Part shown: positions 26,117-38,385 of the stretch, one piece after another
Numbering within the stretch: position 1 is the first letter of the stretch
Layout of the letters: the number at the start of each line of letters is the position of its first letter
Origin: Rhynochetos jubatus
Taxonomy: Eukaryota > Chordata > Aves > Eurypygiformes > Rhynochetidae
DNA: 64,000 bases
Assembly: GCA_027574665.1 (NCBI GenBank)
Contig: CM050655.1
Location: 11,713,170-11,777,169, forward strand
Direction: 5' to 3'
The notes under the pieces: generated by a model
The model's input: the letters and a program-made list of their open reading frames with translations, nothing else
Databases searched by the model: none
What the model was told of the DNA's origin: nothing
Position numbers and translations under genes: made by a program

Positions 26117-26190
26117 TGGATAAGTGAATCACCTGATTTTAAGGTGACCTAAGTGGATAAGTGAATCACCTGATCTTAAGCTGGAATATG
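26117..26190 (+). repeat. 37-bp tandem duplication, two units
   Basis: Units 26,117-26,153 and 26,154-26,190. The first 27 bases of each unit (starting TGGATAAGTGAATCACC) differ at one position (T or C in GATTTTAAG versus GATCTTAAG); the last ten have diverged more. A local replication-slippage duplication is the simple explanation. Confidence 0.9.
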
Positions 26191-26274
26191 AATGTCACCC
26201 TGCTGTGGATACTCGGTGCAGTCTTTCCCCTTTCCTTATTGCTACATCCTAGAAAGGGGTAAGAAAGATGTGAA

Positions 26275-26640
26275 TGGATCATCTGGTGCATCCACCTGCC
26301 CCAAATCAACCAAAACATTTCTGACAGATGGTTCTGTAACCACTCCTTAAAACCACCAGTTAGTAAACTTCCCCAGCCTCTATATGCAATCTATTCTAGT
26401 CCTTAATTATCTTTGTCATTGAAGCAGTCTTTCTACAAAGTTCCTTCTAAATCTGCTTTTGTTCCAGTTTAAGTGTATTACTATTTCTCTCACATCTTGA
26501 ACAGAAGCACAGTTTGTTCCCCTTTCTCCTTGCAAAAACTTTTAAAATATTTAAAGCCTGCTGCATGTCTCAGTTGTCTTTTCTTTGGGCTAAAATCCAG
26601 TTCCTTCCATTTTTCCTCACAGTCCAGTAATTTCAGACAA
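26275..26640 (-). mobile_element. Old, decayed CR1-type LINE 3' part, antisense
   Basis: Reading the plus strand from left to right gives the antisense CR1 3' region in the right order: ATCATCTGGTGCATCCACCT, CATTTCTGACAGATGGTTCT, a GTAACCACTCCTTAAAACC block, AATCTATTCTAGTCCTTAA, TTCCTTCTAAATCTGC and a block near TTTAAAGCCTGC, up to CCAGTTCCTTCCATTTTTCCTCA. It resembles the older CR1 forms shared with turtles and crocodilians more than the young avian ones. No frame survives. No terminal octamers remain. Confidence 0.75.
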
Positions 26641-28255
26641 AGTGGATAAGAGGGCAAGACAAAAATACTAGGTCACATTCTCTACCACTACCTAGCATTC
26701 CAGTCTGAGGAAGTTAAAGCAGAGTTAAAGGAGAGTCAAGACACTTTCCATACAGAATCTGAATTATACTCACAGCTGAAAGCTTCCTCTGCTTTGTCAC
26801 TGTCAGGTGTCAAACCAGCCACCAAACCAGCAAAGTAGCAATGACAGAGTTCAGAAAGCCTACAGGCAGCTAAGACTACCTCTGAAACAGACTATGAAAG
26901 AGTATCAGGAAAAGTTTTTCCTCACTTCTACTCAGCCCCAAAGATTCTTATTTACAGAGTAACAAACCTTTCTATTTGGAGTTTCTTCTTAAAACTTGGA
27001 AGATATTTCCCAAGTCACTGGGGCTGCTGGGCTGACAATCTCAGCAGTCAATGGGCCCAGCTGAGGTCTTTCGCAGTGCATAGGACAGCACTGACACTTT
27101 CTCTGCCCTTTGCTGATTAGATGTATCTGGAGTACCTTGCACCAGCACATTTGGAGCTTTTAAAGTCAACCTTGGTATTCCTGATTGCTTTACAACTCGT
27201 TCTGGGAATTCCCAATTGAGAAAGCAGCATAACAATACTGAGTATTAGAAAATAAACACATGAACATGGAAGATCAGTTTTTCAGAACGCGAGAAACCTT
27301 TTCCATCCATTTTAATAGGAAAGCTAACTGTATTACCTGTCTCCCAGAAAGGAAAGTGCAAAGAGAAGCAGAGCTATAACTCTGACATCAAAGTTATGCA
27401 GAGGCAGTTTAGCCATATGGCGCATCAGCATGAATTTGGACTGCATTCTTGCTCAGGGAGAGCTGTATAACCTGTAAGGCCCACAATGAATAGAGAATCC
27501 AATTCCTCAATAAGTTAAGAAAGCAATCTCAAAATTAAGTCTGCAATTGGAGGTACCTGGGAAGGTGCCTTACGTCTCTTTGCTAAGGGTCCCGGGGAAG
27601 GAGACCGTTATCATAATGTGTTCAAAATTAACTAGAGGAAAAAAACATAGCGTCACAATATCTGATGTAGACTAGAATATCTGGTTTTATTTACAGGTAA
27701 AACAAGTTAGAAAATCCATAGGGATTTGGATAGGTACTGACTTTAAAAAAAAAAATCATATGCACCCTATTTTCACCTCTATAAATTGACAATTTTAAAA
27801 AAAATCTATAGAAAATATTCTAATTTACTCTACAGGAGAAAGTTAGAAGATAATCTATAATGGATGTAAACCAGTGAATATGTAGGAGAGCAGCTAAGCC
27901 TCATGAGAACCTTGCTGAGAAATGGGCTTGCTTTAATTATATAGATGAGAAGTCAGCAAATTATACTTCATATCCAGACTTTGTGACAAAAATGTGATGC
28001 ACAGTCCTAAGTACTAGAATTATAAAATTAAACATACTCATCCTTCCATCCCAAGTCTGCTCACTGGTTTTTAAATGCATGTCTGAAAAAATGCTGATTT
28101 GTGTTAGTTGGTGAAACTAGAAGAGAGTAAGAAAACCTAGGTTTTAAAGTACAGGTCTCCGAACAATGTAGTGGGTATCTTTTGCAGCTATCCAGCTGGG
28201 GGTACACTCGGTATCTGCTCCAGCTAGGGGAGAGGACTCCAAGGTAGAGGACAAA
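26641..28255. other. Unassigned sequence
   Basis: No gene or repeat recognised apart from short A-runs near 27,744-27,755. Confidence 0.55.
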
Positions 28256-28335
28256 CAGAGAATTTCTCTAAGGTCACCCAGATGCAGGAACAGAGCCATG
28301 ATTCCTGAGTTTCAAGCCTCTGCTCCTTTGACTAC
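28256..28335 (-). repeat. Possible MIR-type SINE relic, antisense
   Basis: AAGGTCACCCAGATGCAGGA, CAGAGCCATGATTCCTGAG and CCTCTGCTCCTTTGACTA follow the order of the reverse-complemented MIR body (the AAGGTCACACAGC and GCAGAGC-GGGATT blocks). Identity is low and the match is from memory. Confidence 0.5.
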
Positions 28336-30196
28336 TAATGTCAGTAACATTTACAGGAATGCTGTCTGCTATTATGCCAGGTAACACCCACTCTGTTATC
28401 AGTACAGGCAATTCACACTATCCAGAGAGAAACTAAGCAGATTAATTTATGTAATCAGTATATATAACAGAGTAAATAAAGTAGCCATAAAATAAGTAGG
28501 AAGCAAAACCTTACCTTCTGCATTGGTCTGAAGTGTCTTGCTTTATAGCCAGTGTTTAATTCAGTGTTATGAAATCTAAGGTACATAACTTTTAAGCCAT
28601 AGTTTTTTGTCAGAGTGAATCCTTGATTGACCCTTCATGGATGACATTGACAGACAGTTGGCATTTCAGGACAGTTTGTGCAGCACTCTCAGGCTGCACA
28701 AGGGGAAAAAATGAGAAAAAATAATTATGATCGCCAAAGACACAAAGCTCCATTCACCTTCATCCAGATTCTATGAGCATCCCCCTTCACCCTTCACCTT
28801 CCACATAATTAACCATGTATATAAGAATGGAATAAAAACTAACACAGAAAACACTCATCTAAGGCAGAGTGGAAATGTCAGGTTGAAATCACAGGCTGCA
28901 GTGTGAAAATACAAAAGAACTCATGGCCTTTACAATTTTTTGGTGTGATTTGTGAAGTGTAGATACCTATGGGAAACATTAATTCTCCAAATGACTTTGG
29001 GTAGCATAACTCTAAATAAATACATAAGCAAGCCCTTTCTCTCTTAAAAATTTGGTAGTTGCATTCACATTATAATTGCTAAGTGATATTTGTGTTCAAA
29101 ACAACACATTAATCATAAGAGACATGACCTTTAGAGAGATAAGATTCTTGTTCTGTTTTTTGGTTTGTTGTTACCTTGGGACAAGATACTGTACGAGTTA
29201 AGGCAGATCACACTTAATACAAATGGAAGAAAGGATAGAGTCATTTAAACCATGCCAGCTATAATTTTATGTAAGAAAAAATATAGTTATATGAAATCGT
29301 TTATGCAAGGTTCAGCAGAGCATTGTTTGGTGATGTTGTTTTAATTACCAGATAACATTTTCACAAACTGATTTCTCATTTAACTAATATTATCTTTCTA
29401 ATAAATAAGATTGATGGCAGAAGGAAAGCAGAAACTGCAGCTGAGGTCAGAATTCCTGAGGTGAAAAAAAAAAAACCAACAAGCCTGGCTTAAATATAAT
29501 AACACATAAAAACTTCCAGTCCAGGTTCTTTTTTTTTTTCTTCAGTGTTATGTGAAGTATTTTACATGGAGAAAAGAGAAGCAGCCTCATCTAGAAAGAC
29601 TTCATCGCTCCAATATATCTACAGAAAGTTTGTTCTGTTTTATTCCTTTCAAAAATCTGTATTGTAGAGGTCATTTCAATGAAAGTCATAATGAAAATGG
29701 CTGAAGAAAATATGTACTCTCTTACACTTGTGCACATGCAGAACATATCTATAATTCATTAAAACTTGTGAGAGAAGGGATCAGAAAGGGAAAAATCAAA
29801 GTTGGTCCTTATCAATCATCCAAGCCTTTTGGTATGAAGGGGCTTAAACTGATACCCTGGATTTGCAAATCCCATCCCCGGTAATATAATTATGTGACCT
29901 GTCAGAAATGAAATTGCAAGTCATGAAATACTGTACAACCTCATAAATAATTAGTGTTTCCATTTTGCAAAGCAAATTGATAAAACTGGTATTTGGCTTA
30001 GTTCTTTCAGTCCAAGCAGCTCTGTCAGACTTGTGGTGTTAATTCAATCTTCCACAGTTAGAATGATAAAAACAGAGATTTTCAAACTGAATTCCCTTGC
30101 CAGCATGAAAGGCAGGTTAGATTTAGAGGAGTTACTGGAGGTACAGAGTCAACACAAATGCCTTTTGGAATACAACAAACATTGTGAGACTTTCTT
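28336..30196. other. Unassigned AT-rich sequence
   Basis: No gene recognised. A 12-bp A-run is at 29,464-29,475 and a T-run near 29,530. Confidence 0.55.
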
Positions 30197-30220
30197 AAAA
30201 AAAAAAAAAAAAAAAAAAAA
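30197..30220 (+). repeat. Poly(A) tract, 24 bp
   Basis: Twenty-four consecutive A. No retrocopy of a recognisable gene precedes it and no polyadenylation hexamer sits at the usual distance upstream. Confidence 0.95.
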
Positions 30221-33200
30221 TCTATTCATATTAGCCATTCTTCTATCTGATTCACTGAGAGGAAAGACACCCTCTGGTTGTGTGGAATATGGGATGGGAC
30301 TTTCTGCCCGTGTATGTTAACAGTCCTGAGTCAGGTGTCATTTGCACTGAAGACATTCTGTATTTTCTGATACCAATACAACCTTCCAGAAAAACCCCAA
30401 CTGAGTACAAACCTCAGTGTTCAACAGATTCTGAAAGCAGACCTTGTCCTTGCATTTGAAAACTATAATTCTATAGCAGATACCCATCGGTGCATCTCAG
30501 ACCCACATCAAACTAGCTTAAGATGAGACATTTCTGAAATGTGAATTAAAAATAAAAGCAGACCTAAGCAGATGAAGATATGGATTTAGGCAGCATTCAG
30601 CAAACACTACATACAGGAATGTTAAGTGACTCTTCTGATCCTTAAGGCTTGAGATCCTGGCAAGACTGCTAATGAAGTCAGCCGAGCAAGACGGGCTGCT
30701 TGCTAGAAACATGACAGTTTAAAACCAAGGCAATTGTCAATTTTGGTCCAACATTTGTTTCTGGAGGATGACATATAAATTAGGAATAGAACTGCTCAAA
30801 AATCAAAACCATCCTGCAGGGAGTATCACATTCATTCAGATGGAAGAAAGGAGTCTTGGCTTATTTCAGTCTTGTTTGCTAGGAAAGCAATTCAAAAATC
30901 ACCCAGATTAAACTTTTATCAATTTGAGCTGTCTACATTTCTATTACTACCCTGAATTGTTTTGGGACACAGACTAATGAGAACGATCTGACAACTATAA
31001 TTTGATTTTGATTTTTTATATTGGCAAAGTTCGCAGTTGCTTTCAAAGAAGCTTGAGGGCAAGTATAATAGGGTGTGGAGGATTTGGACACCAAGAGGCT
31101 TGCTGTTTGGTCACAGTCATACATCTGGGCTGGAATAAGAGACCCAAAGTGAATAGATGAGAGTCCTCAACTTCAGAAAGACTGTGATTATGAGGCAACA
31201 AAGTACAGCCTGTAGTGTCTCATTGTTATTATAAAACTGGCCTGTAGTATCATATATAAAAAAAAAAAATTACCTTGTCAAACTTCACAATGAAATCCAA
31301 ACATAGTCATTTACAGCTGTCCAGATAGGGATTTCCATACACTAGCAGGTCAGGCAGATTCATCCAGTACCAAAATAATGCCCCATATCCCCACAGAAGA
31401 AGGGAAAACTATAAAGGGAATGTAAAGTGCAGAGTAGAGACATGAGCAGCTTTGTTCTGCTCCTGATATTTTGAACAGCGTCGGTATCAGTGAGGGCTGA
31501 GAAGATGAGAGGGTAATTCACATTGTAAGTAAAGGAGGGACTGCCTTCAGACATTTCACACTCTTCCTCTGCAGCTGTTAGCATATCTGGTCTACTGGCT
31601 AATGTCTTCATCTGATTTTCTCTGTCATGTGTTTGCTTCACTACTGGTCCAAATGGTATCTTCACTATACAGAGATGGCTACAGCGCATTACCGTAGCAA
31701 CACTGTCTTCTGCAAAGTAAAGCTGCTCAGGAATTTGCTGATGAGACAGTATAGGGATCATGACAGAGGACTTTCCTGCCTGCATAGCATGTATGAATCA
31801 GAATATTACAGCAGCAAAGGGATAATATTTTTCAGCTAGCAACAGCATGATACATGGCCAGCCTCAGGCACACTGCTTGGATAGCAATGGCCTGTTGGAC
31901 TATGTGGATAGGGAAGCAGTGCTGCTCGGCAATGCCACCACACACCTACTCCATATCAAGGGGAGCATAAGCGTGTCTCCCAGGTGGGATGCAACAGTGT
32001 CATAAGTGGACAACTGTGGGAGGTAGTGGGCACTCCAGATCATCATCTGTCAGAGCTCCAAACTCCACTGCTGGATGGCTGCTGTTGCCATGCTCAAGGA
32101 GGACCAAGGAGGAATAGCAACACTATTGCTATTGACAACAAACGGCTGTTGACATTTTCAAGGACTCAACATTTCACAAGTCAGTCAAGGCCCCAAGACA
32201 GAGCTGCATCCAAACTCCTAGGCCAAAAGCAGCCTAAGCTTCTAGATTTTCTGGCTCTTCATGGGTTAAACTCATGTTAGAGTCCCTGAAGGACTCTTTT
32301 CTGGTTTTGGAGTAGCTTTTATTAGCTATTAGCTTACACCATTTGCTTCATTTTGGAACTAACTGGATGTCATGTTCAAAAGTAATGTTCAAACACACCA
32401 ACAAAACTCAGGCAAAAAAATCTTCATGAGTTCAATTACAAAACTTCCCCAGCTTTATCAGTAATATTTATGACTTCACAAAAGAGATATACTCATGCTC
32501 CTCATAAGCTTCTGTAATACATTTTTAATATCTGTCATTTATTAACTCCTAAATTACCATTTGCAAGTGGTCCCATAATAGATTTTTTTTTTCTAGATCT
32601 CAAATAACAATTTTTGGTTATGGCCTTTTGTGAGTTATTTGAATGACTCCACAAAGAAACAACCCATTAAATAATGTGTTTCTCAAAATATATGGAGTGA
32701 AATATATTGCATACATCTGCTAAAGTAACTGAAGCTGTGCCTCACCTCCTGTTCCTGGCAGTATTGCAGCAGAGTGCCACATTGTCTCCGGACAGCAAAG
32801 CAGAACGTAGTGTCATGACAACCTTAATATGAAAATGTATCTGATTTAATCTCTCCTTTAGTTGCTAATTATTCCCCCTGGCCCAACTGTAAGATGAATG
32901 TGAACATGTGCACAGGCTATAGAGTAGAATCTTACTCTTGCTTGGCTTTAACATCCTGGAAAGTTGCAGAGCTCTCTCTAGGATCTATTTCTCCCAAGGT
33001 CTTTTTGGTTTTCTCAGTGTCCAGCCACTGTACCAGGAGAATGATGATGCAATTTAGAGGGAGTCAGGAAAAGAAATGTCTTCAAAAATTACTCCTGATG
33101 CAGGGGAGCTCCATGTGGGTATAACAGAGGATGCAGGACATTTCAGGTCCAGCATAGAATGACAGATGATTTTCATCAGTTACTAACACTCCCCTCAGCA

Positions 33201-35490
33201 TGCCGTTGCAGCCAGCCTGCAAATGAAGGCGTAAGACTGAAGGTTTACAAAGAATTGCATTTAAATAGATCCTGAGAAGACTCTGGCACCACCGGTCACA
33301 CTGTCATATGCCTACTGTGCACAGTGTGGGGGAAGGTGCTATTTAACATTTCCTGTATTTGTGCATGAGCCACTATGAGGATCATGGCAAGATTTGCAAC
33401 CCACTTTTAATAGTCGGCCTCTGCTCAGGAACGGGAACGCCAGCTCATTTAGCTGCTAGGTCCAACAGTTCCTCCTCAGCACAGTGTACCATCAGCTTGC
33501 CTTTTCCAGTCCAACTAGGAAGTTTTGGCACAGCTGGTTAACTTCAGGCAGTCCATGTTCAGGGACTCTTCTACAAAAGGAGTGGAAGGCACCATTATAG
33601 GCTATGAAGCTCAATTTGTACTATGGCTTCTTTGAAAGGATATTTCTTCTAATACACACAGCCACAAGTAGAAAAAAAATATAGTTTTCAAAGCATTTTA
33701 AGCTTGTGTGGTGAGGAAAACAGGTGAGATTTTTCCACAGAAATTTGTTCAGACATTTACAAGTTAACACATGTTCACATGTATTTTCGTGAATGCAGTT
33801 TTCCATATGCTGGACCACAGTTTCTCAGCTGGTACAAATGAATATAGTCCCGATCTCTCAGTGCAAAGACTGTCCGTATAGGTACTTGGGTGGAACAACA
33901 CTGGCTTATGTCAGCTGAGAATTGTTTCCTGGATTAGGCTTAAATGCATCTCAAAACTCAAAGTGAAATTTATTAAATGTGGTTGAACTTGCCTTCGTTT
34001 TAAGTTGCAGGTAAACGCTTCACATTTCAATGCAAATGTGTGATTCAGCTCGGGTTTATTTGAAATATATGCCCACAGACTGAGTATCATTTTCAAATAC
34101 TCAAAACCAGATGAATTTTCAACTTCAAGTTCCATTGTGAATACGTCACACAGCTCAAAATCAATTTGCTAATTCAGGTAATATTAACCTGTAACTTCAG
34201 CAAAGCAAACTCCAGAAATTGTGCCTAGTCTATCACCTAGTTGTCTGGGTTTTATTCCTTAAAATACACAAAAAGGCAACTGTCAAATTAGCATTTAACA
34301 CAACAATTCTCAAGTATGCTAACTGTGATTAAGACCCTCATTCCTCATTTGGAAATAAATCAAAGCACTCTTAGAAAAGCCACAGTAGGAAAAAGAAGTC
34401 AAAGATTTATGTTTCATTACTGTGCTTTTAGATTCTGTATGATTATAAGTGCTTTCTACAACATGTTTGAAAAGAAGTGAGAACTGGTCTGATATATATA
34501 TGTATCTTATATCCACACAATATATCAAGTTAAAGACTGTATTTTATTCTGCTGGCCTAAAATAGGATTCCTTTTTTTTGTTCTTCTGAATTACTTTTTC
34601 AGTATGTAGATTAATGGCATAGAAGTAAGTGAAAGAGCATTTTTACACAGTACAGCTAAACTGCATAGATGTGCAAAACCAAGGTCTACCAGTTTCTAGT
34701 CTGATTCTCTATGTATGACAGATTATTATAATAAATCAGTAAGAATGAGAAACATGAAACTATACAATTCTGCATTATTAAGTTTACGTATTTTTAACAG
34801 ATTATTGAGTTCTTGACTCTTAAAGAGCAAGCAGTATCATGCTATGCAGTTGGAAAGGTCAACCAGTTACTAGACTCAAAGAAGACAGTATCAGGATTAC
34901 TGAGAAAAAACACTCATTTGGACATTCAGGGAAATGGAAAAAAAAAAAGGGAGGAAAATAGATTTTAAAAAATACAAGCACGCATGCTTATCACACAAGG
35001 TAGACATGCTATTTGGCTTCCCCCTCATAGACTCTTTTAAGTTTGAAACTCTAAATCTTTATTTTTCTTTCATGTGGCAGATAAAAATGGCCAAAATCTA
35101 AAGTTTTTTCTCTACTAGAAACTGAATGAAATTTTTATTATTTTTCATTAATAATAGGTATGACATTCTGGTCATGTAACAGAAAAAGACACAGTCCTTT
35201 GTTCCAACAAGTCATCAAATTAATTATGTAAATATGCTATGATTAATACACAGTGCCAGACCTAAGTTTAAATGTTCCACACTGAACAGTCAAGTAAGTA
35301 TTAATATGCGGCCCTGTCATTCAGCAATAGAGGTAAAAATAAACTGCCAGTGCAATGTACATGCAGCAGTGCAGCCGTGTAGAGACTGATCCCTTAGAAA
35401 ACACCAGTTGTTACAGAACAGTGTGGCACGTCTCTTTTGGAAAAGAGTTTCTGTGAGACTGCCTTCCCTTGGGAAGCACCGTCACCTCAG
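30221..35490. other. Unassigned sequence
   Basis: No gene recognised. The longest frame, minus 31,360-31,785 (141 codons), has no motif, signal or family resemblance, and its length is within what a 64-kb AT-rich window gives by chance. Confidence 0.5.
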
Positions 35491-35610
35491 TGTCTGTGGA
35501 GGTCCTTAGGTTCAGCTCAGTGGCATGGGCTCAGCAATCTACAGCTCTTCATCAGTTCCAAGGCGGAGGATGTAATCACTAACCCGAACTCCCAGGGATA
35601 CGTATTGCAG
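35491..35610 (+). other. Candidate exon, 120 bp, unknown gene
   Basis: The segment is bounded on the left by CACCTCAG after a modest pyrimidine tract and on the right by GCAG|GTAAGAAT, a strong vertebrate splice donor. It is exactly 40 codons, open in phase 0, coding CLWRSLGSAQWHGLSNLQLF and then a polar stretch ending NSQGYVLQ. A second possible acceptor, CTACAG at 35,539-35,544, would give a 22-codon phase-0 exon; in that shorter form the other two frames both have stops. Several CpGs are kept, unlike the flanks. I do not recognise the peptide. It could also be chance, or an exon of a non-coding RNA. Confidence 0.25.
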
Positions 35611-36560
35611 GTAAGAATACATTTCTTCAGCAGATATTCATCTGCATGGGATTCAGAGCTTTCCCAGGGACATTTCAGGTCAGAGGATGAAACTTAGAAG
35701 AAATCCAAAATTTCATTACAAACTTTATCACGTATTTAATGCTCAGGAAAAGGGGATTTTTACCTTACTTTTCTAATAGAATACATGCTTAAACAAAGAA
35801 GAAACACCGGAAGCTGCTGAAACAAAGCTGTCCCTAACTACCTGCATGCAGAAAAGATGAGTGAATGAACTAGAAATAGCAGGTATTCGTGGCTGTACCA
35901 GATATACTTCAGGAAGATGTATTGTGGTGTTGAGTGCAGTATTTACATGCCTGTGTAGGTTACGCTGAACTAAAAGAGAATTGCTCACATAAGGAGGAGA
36001 ATTCATATTTTGAGAAAGGTGACACAGAAACCTCTGCCTGTGATTTACTGATTTGTAGTGTCAGGTAAGGTCAGCTAAGCAGCAAAGAGATATCTTATAA
36101 TAATTATGCCTTTCTGTTAGGAATACACAAAGAAATTTCTTGTTACCAGAGATGAAGCATAATTTTTTAGGTTCACAGAATTTGTAGATACGGCCAGTAC
36201 AAAACCCCATTGACATGATTAAAAATGCCTCTCCAAACATTTCTTCAGCTATACAGACCATCTGAATATGTATGAAGTGGGAACAGAGCCAGCATTGCAC
36301 TCAGTCTAACTTGCATGCTTGATTAATCCCGAAGAGTTCACAAATATGTCCCATCATTATTTCTCTGTCTGTCTTAGTAACTGGCTTGTAAAAAAAATAC
36401 AACAGGAAAAAAACCCCACCCAAAACGACACAAGCCCCAAACAAATAGGAAATACTGTGGCTATGGTTTCTAAAGGCTACGCTCCTACTGTTCTGACAGC
36501 ATAATGCAGACCAGATTTCCTTTCAATATCTGAGCCTTAGCTGGCTATTTTGATAGTTGA
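35611..36560. other. Unassigned sequence
   Basis: No gene or repeat recognised. Confidence 0.55.
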
Positions 36561-36595
36561 CCATCAGGAACGCCATGCAGGGTTGTTCCTGATGG
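36561..36595. repeat. Perfect inverted repeat, 11-bp arms, 13-nt loop
   Basis: CCATCAGGAAC at 36,561-36,571 is the exact reverse complement of GTTCCTGATGG at 36,585-36,595. The arms end abruptly. No flanking target duplication or longer terminal repeat shows it to be a transposon. Confidence 0.9.
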
Positions 36596-37278
36596 ATGTC
36601 CATTTGGAAGAAGGGCAAGAAGCTGAGAAAGTTGTGCGCAGCCACACCAAAAGCCTTTCTACTTCATAGTTCATCTACCTTTTCACAGACTTGCTATGAG
36701 TTAAAAGAGCACATGGAATACGGTGTGAGGTTCAACAACAATTCAGATGTAGCAGCAATGACCTACATGCACCATGACACCTAACTCATCCTTCAGAAGG
36801 AGCGATGAAATACCCCTGGTTCCCAGCATTGAAAAGCAGTATAAAACCCAGTGTGCCATGAGAGTCAAAGCACCTCAAGGGAGGGGATCAGCAGATCTAA
36901 ATGAGATTTTAATGTTAATAAATGCTGACTGACCTTTTTCATTAACTAGCTCACGTGTCTCCAGCAGACAATGGAGTATCCATGGTGCATGAGCAATAGG
37001 TTAAGTGGACCAATTCATCGTTCAGAAAGTACTAACAGTCCCCATTTAAAAATGCAACTAATTTCCAGCAAGGTAATTTTCAACAATGTTTTTGAGGTGT
37101 CTGTCAGCCCAGATCTGAGCCTTAGCACTGCAAAACCATCATACTTATGTGGAATTAAAAAAACCTGGGACTCGAGTAGAACTGGACAGAGTTACTACTC
37201 AGCTGAGACCCTAGCCTGTGGCTGAGAGGTTGTTGCCATTAGTATTATTTAGAGCTCTCTTAAGTGATTCTGACAGTA
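36596..37278. other. Unassigned sequence
   Basis: Short plus frames occur (36,596-36,784 and 36,971-37,225) but nothing recognisable. Confidence 0.55.
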
Positions 37279-37432
37279 ATCTGGGACTCTGGAGTCTGGG
37301 GTTCAATCTGCTGCTTAGTAGCACATAACCAGGGAAGTCTGATGAGTTGACTTCATCCATCTGCACCTAAACTTCCAACCTGTAAAATGGGAGTATTCCT
37401 TACTTCTCAGGATGAAATCAAGATAAATACAT
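37279..37432 (+). repeat. MIR SINE, sense
   Basis: The best MIR copy in the window. GGACTCTGGAGTCTGGGGTT followed by CAATC corresponds to the tRNA-derived B-box end of MIR. The CORE region is weak, and then CCTGTAAAATGGGAGTATTC, CTTACTTCTCAGGATGAAAT and AAGATAAATAC match the MIR 3' half (CTGTAAAATGGGGATAATA... GTTGTGAGGATTAAAT). It is an amniote-age fossil with no activity. Confidence 0.75.
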
Positions 37433-37578
37433 CAGACAATTTATTCTATATGCAGTAGGAAAATAAAGCCTTTGTGTATATATTTTCCCCTTTCTCCTCA
37501 CCTGCTACATGAAATCCAGCTTTTTTGTGACCTCCATGACATCTGTGCCAGACAAAACCCAGCATGTGTAATACCTAG
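37433..37578. other. Unassigned sequence
   Basis: Nothing recognised between the MIR copy and the palindrome. Confidence 0.5.
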
Positions 37579-37598
37579 TTCAATACCTAGGTATTGAA
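37579..37598. repeat. 20-bp perfect palindrome
   Basis: TTCAATACCT is followed directly by its reverse complement AGGTATTGAA with no spacer, centred on CCTAGG. The 9-bp half AATACCTAG also occurs as a direct repeat 12 bp upstream (37,570-37,578). Confidence 0.95.
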
Positions 37599-38282
37599 AG
37601 CTGACCCTTAGTAAACAATGATTTATGTTTTTCTACTCTATCCAGCTACCATATTCCACAAAAATTGTAAAAAAATAAGTTCCTGGGAAGTGATCATATA
37701 CAGTTCACTTAAAAAATCATCATAAAGATGAATGGGAATTGCTTTAGGAGAGTGTCATTACATTAACAGAAGATATACATTATTTTTAACCGTGGGGATT
37801 ATATAATGGCAGGGGGATTTCAGAGGTACGTTCCTCAAACCGATCCAGTTGTTGCCAATTAAATCTGAACTGCTTTTACTATTAAGCTATGGAAGTAACA
37901 TGTATTTGAAATCCTAGGTCAGAAATTTTACTCCAGTAATACTACAGTAGTTTACCTCATGCAAGATAAAGAAAACAAGAAGTTTAGGAAACAGAAAAGA
38001 CATGGCAACATGAAGACCAGATATATTGCATTTAAGTACGATAGCTCGATCTTCCCAATTTGAGCCCTTTGCCACAGAAGCATCACTCTACTGGAGCCAA
38101 ACTACAGATTAACATTCATTCAGATTTATTAACTTTCAGTGTAGTTACAAACAGAACAGTGTCTGTTCTGCATTTTCCACTTGTAGGGATTTGAAATATC
38201 AGGCTTAAACGTAGATAGCACTAAGGCTCCAAGATGCATATTCAGCTCAGCAGTCAACCTTTAAGAACTCAGATTTATCAAA
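37599..38282. other. Unassigned AT-rich sequence
   Basis: No gene or repeat recognised. Confidence 0.55.
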
Positions 38283-38385
38283 GAATCATTTAAATCAGAA
38301 AATACCTTTAAGACAATCGAGTCCAACCTTTAACCTAGTCCACCATTAAACTATGTCCCTAAGCATGTGGTTTTAATAAGTTCAT
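38283..38385 (-). mobile_element. CR1 3' UTR remnant, antisense
   Basis: AAGAATCATTTAAATCAGAA, ACCTTTAAGACAATCGAGTC, CAACCTTTAACCTAGTCCAC and AAACTATGTCCCTAAGCA follow the antisense 3' end of a common avian CR1 form (AGAATCATTTAGGTTGGAA... GACCTTTAAGATCATCGAGTCCAACC). Only the end is left, and it fades out after about 100 bp. Confidence 0.85.

Noticed and set aside
30033-30320. Processed pseudogene ending in the 24-bp A-run
   Set aside because: The sequence upstream is not a recognisable cDNA, there is no polyadenylation hexamer at the right distance and no target duplication is evident.
31360-31785. 141-codon minus-strand frame
   Set aside because: No motif, signal peptide or family resemblance; a frame of this length is expected about once by chance in 64 kb of this composition.
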